Source of the DNA: Burkholderiales bacterium
GTDB taxonomy: Bacteria; Pseudomonadota; Gammaproteobacteria; Burkholderiales; SG8-41
NCBI GenBank assembly: GCA_019634975.1
Contig: JAHCAI010000001.1
Span: forward strand, 248,001-312,000
DNA: 64,000 nucleotides
Reading direction: 5' to 3'
Shown here: positions 62,943 to 64,000 of the stretch, in pieces
Position numbering within the stretch: position 1 is the first letter of the stretch
Layout of the letters: each line of letters starts with the position of its first letter
Made by a program: the position numbers and the translations under genes
Notes under the pieces: model-generated
What the model was told of the DNA's origin: nothing
What the model saw: only the letters and a program-made list of their open reading frames with translations
The model's database searches: none

Positions 62943-64000
62943 ATGGCTGACGACCTGCTGCTGCTCGACAACGACGAGATCGCGGGTGTATTCGACCTTG
63001 CGGCCTGCATGACCGCCCTCGAGCAGGCCTATCGGGCGGCTGCGGACGGCCGGGCGGTCGAACGCGCGCGCAGCCAGACCCGGGTGCCCCTCGATGAACC
63101 CGGCGTCACCTACTGCTTCAAGAGCATGGAAGGGGCGCTGGTCGGTCAGGGCTACATGACCCTGCGCCTGACGTCCGACGCCGTATTCGAAGGCAGGGTG
63201 AACGGCAAGGCGCGCCGCGAGAAGCTGGCGCGCGGCCCCGGCGGAACGTACTGCGGACTGATCCTGCTGTTCAGCACCCGCGATGTCGGTCCGGTGGCGA
63301 TGCTCCATGACGGCCTGATCCAGCTCGCGCGGGTGGCCTGCACCAGCGCACTGAGTGTGCGCCTGCTTGCGCGCGAGGATGCCGCCGATCTCGCCCTGCT
63401 CGGCGCCGGGGAGCAGGCGTGGTGGCATCTCAGGGCGGCCGCGGCCGTGCGCAATCTGAAGCGGGTGCGGATTTTCAGTCCCACGGCGGATCGCCGCGAG
63501 TCCTTTGCCGCCAGGGCGCGGCAGGAACTGGGGGTCGCGGCCGAGGCGGTCGGCTCGGCGCAGGACGCGGTCAGCGGTGCCGACATGGTCATCGCTGCCA
63601 CCAATGCCAGCGAACCGGTCATCGACGGGCGCTGGCTCGCGCCCGGCGCGCATGTCGTTTCCATCGTCAGCGGCGACAAGGGCAGCACCCGGCGCGAGCT
63701 CGACGACGAAACAATGCGCCGCGCCGCGCTGGTGGTGGCGCATTCGAAGGCGGGCGCGATCGAGCACCGCAATGGCGATCTGGCGGGTCCGGTCCAGGCA
63801 TCGATTCTGAGCTGGGAGAAAATCGTTGATCTGCCTGATCTCGTGGCTGGCAATTCCCCGCGCCGCAGGGACAGGGATGACATCACGGTGTTCAAGAACA
63901 ACGGCGGCACGGGGCTGCAGTTCGCGGCGGTGGCGCCGGTGGTTTACGAGAAGGCGCTTGCCGCGGGCATTGGCCGCAAGCTGCCGGTGGGATGGTTCAT
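62943..64000 (+). CDS. Ornithine cyclodeaminase/mu-crystallin family protein, 3' end cut
   Basis: 352 codons visible from ATG 62943, open to the window edge. The Rossmann part has LALLGAGEQAWWHLRAAAA near residue 150 and DMVIAATNASEPVIDG near 217; SGDKGSTRRELD and DITVFKNNGGTGLQ are later family blocks. Enzymes include ornithine cyclodeaminase and ketimine or alanine dehydrogenases. It sits 15 nt after the Bug stop, so it may metabolise what the transporter brings in. Substrate unknown. Confidence 0.88.
   Translation, partial: MADDLLLLDNDEIAGVFDLAACMTALEQAYRAAADGRAVERARSQTRVPLDEPGVTYCFKSMEGALVGQGYMTLRLTSDAVFEGRVNGKARREKLARGPGGTYCGLILLFSTRDVGPVAMLHDGLIQLARVACTSALSVRLLAREDAADLALLGAGEQAWWHLRAAAAVRNLKRVRIFSPTADRRESFAARARQELGVAAEAVGSAQDAVSGADMVIAATNASEPVIDGRWLAPGAHVVSIVSGDKGSTRRELDDETMRRAALVVAHSKAGAIEHRNGDLAGPVQASILSWEKIVDLPDLVAGNSPRRRDRDDITVFKNNGGTGLQFAAVAPVVYEKALAAGIGRKLPVGWF

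Overview
The window is high-GC chromosomal DNA (roughly two thirds G+C by eye) and looks like a betaproteobacterium, probably Burkholderiales-like or a related uncultured lineage. The reasons are the alr-radA gene pair, four Bug/TctC-type solute-binding proteins with a TctA permease, two TauD-type dioxygenases, orphan TcuA-like and PrpD/MmgE-like carboxylate enzymes, and Anr/Fnr-like and sigma-32-like sites. I see no rRNA, tRNA, CRISPR array, transposase or phage gene. Both ends cut a gene: a ketopantoate-reductase-like gene at the left and an ornithine-cyclodeaminase-like gene at the right.

Layout. 1-8.1 kb: carboxylate metabolism (ketopantoate-reductase-like, MmgE/PrpD, a TcuA-like flavoprotein with a lysine-rich tail), a repeat-bearing membrane protein, a Kef-type antiporter and a Bug protein. 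8.1-13.3 kb: a MoxR ATPase/VWA pair of the NorQ-NorD (CbbQ-CbbO) type with a small upstream protein and an aldo/keto reductase. 13.4-18.9 kb: a cupin-like protein, a DUF481 barrel, a flippase-like membrane protein, a TM2-like protein, and a LysR gene overlapping a glutamine-amidotransferase-like gene that has lost its catalytic residues. 18.9-26.3 kb: housekeeping genes alr, radA, an exported hydrolase, etfB-etfA, and an acyl-CoA dehydrogenase that ETF would oxidise.

26.3-34.5 kb is the most unusual stretch. Seven paralogous proteins each carry a signal peptide, a class I SAM-methyltransferase core with an invariant DLGSGDG motif, and a small beta-rich C-terminal domain. Six lie head to tail with 1-4 nt overlaps or short gaps. 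The seventh is separated from them by an opposite-strand membrane/spermidine-synthase fusion. SAM is not expected in the periplasm, so an exported methyltransferase family is a puzzle. The core resembles the FAM173/ATPSCKMT lysine methyltransferases.

34.5-43 kb: an amino-acid permease, htpG behind a near-perfect sigma-32 promoter, a CHASE-PAS-LOV-GGDEF-EAL protein (a likely blue-light c-di-GMP enzyme), a Tat-type intradiol dioxygenase and a stand-alone EAL protein. 43-48.3 kb: a Bug-TauD-TauD-Bug cluster and a second ketopantoate-reductase-like gene. 48.4-53.3 kb: a caspase-like protein, a CHASE2 nucleotidyl cyclase, a FecR-like exported protein and a small coiled-coil membrane protein. 53.3-64 kb: FAH-family hydrolase, LysR, a TerC/Alx gene behind a yybP-ykoY manganese riboswitch, ppa, GST, a FIST-domain protein, a DUF599 protein, TctA, another Bug protein and the partial cyclodeaminase-like gene.
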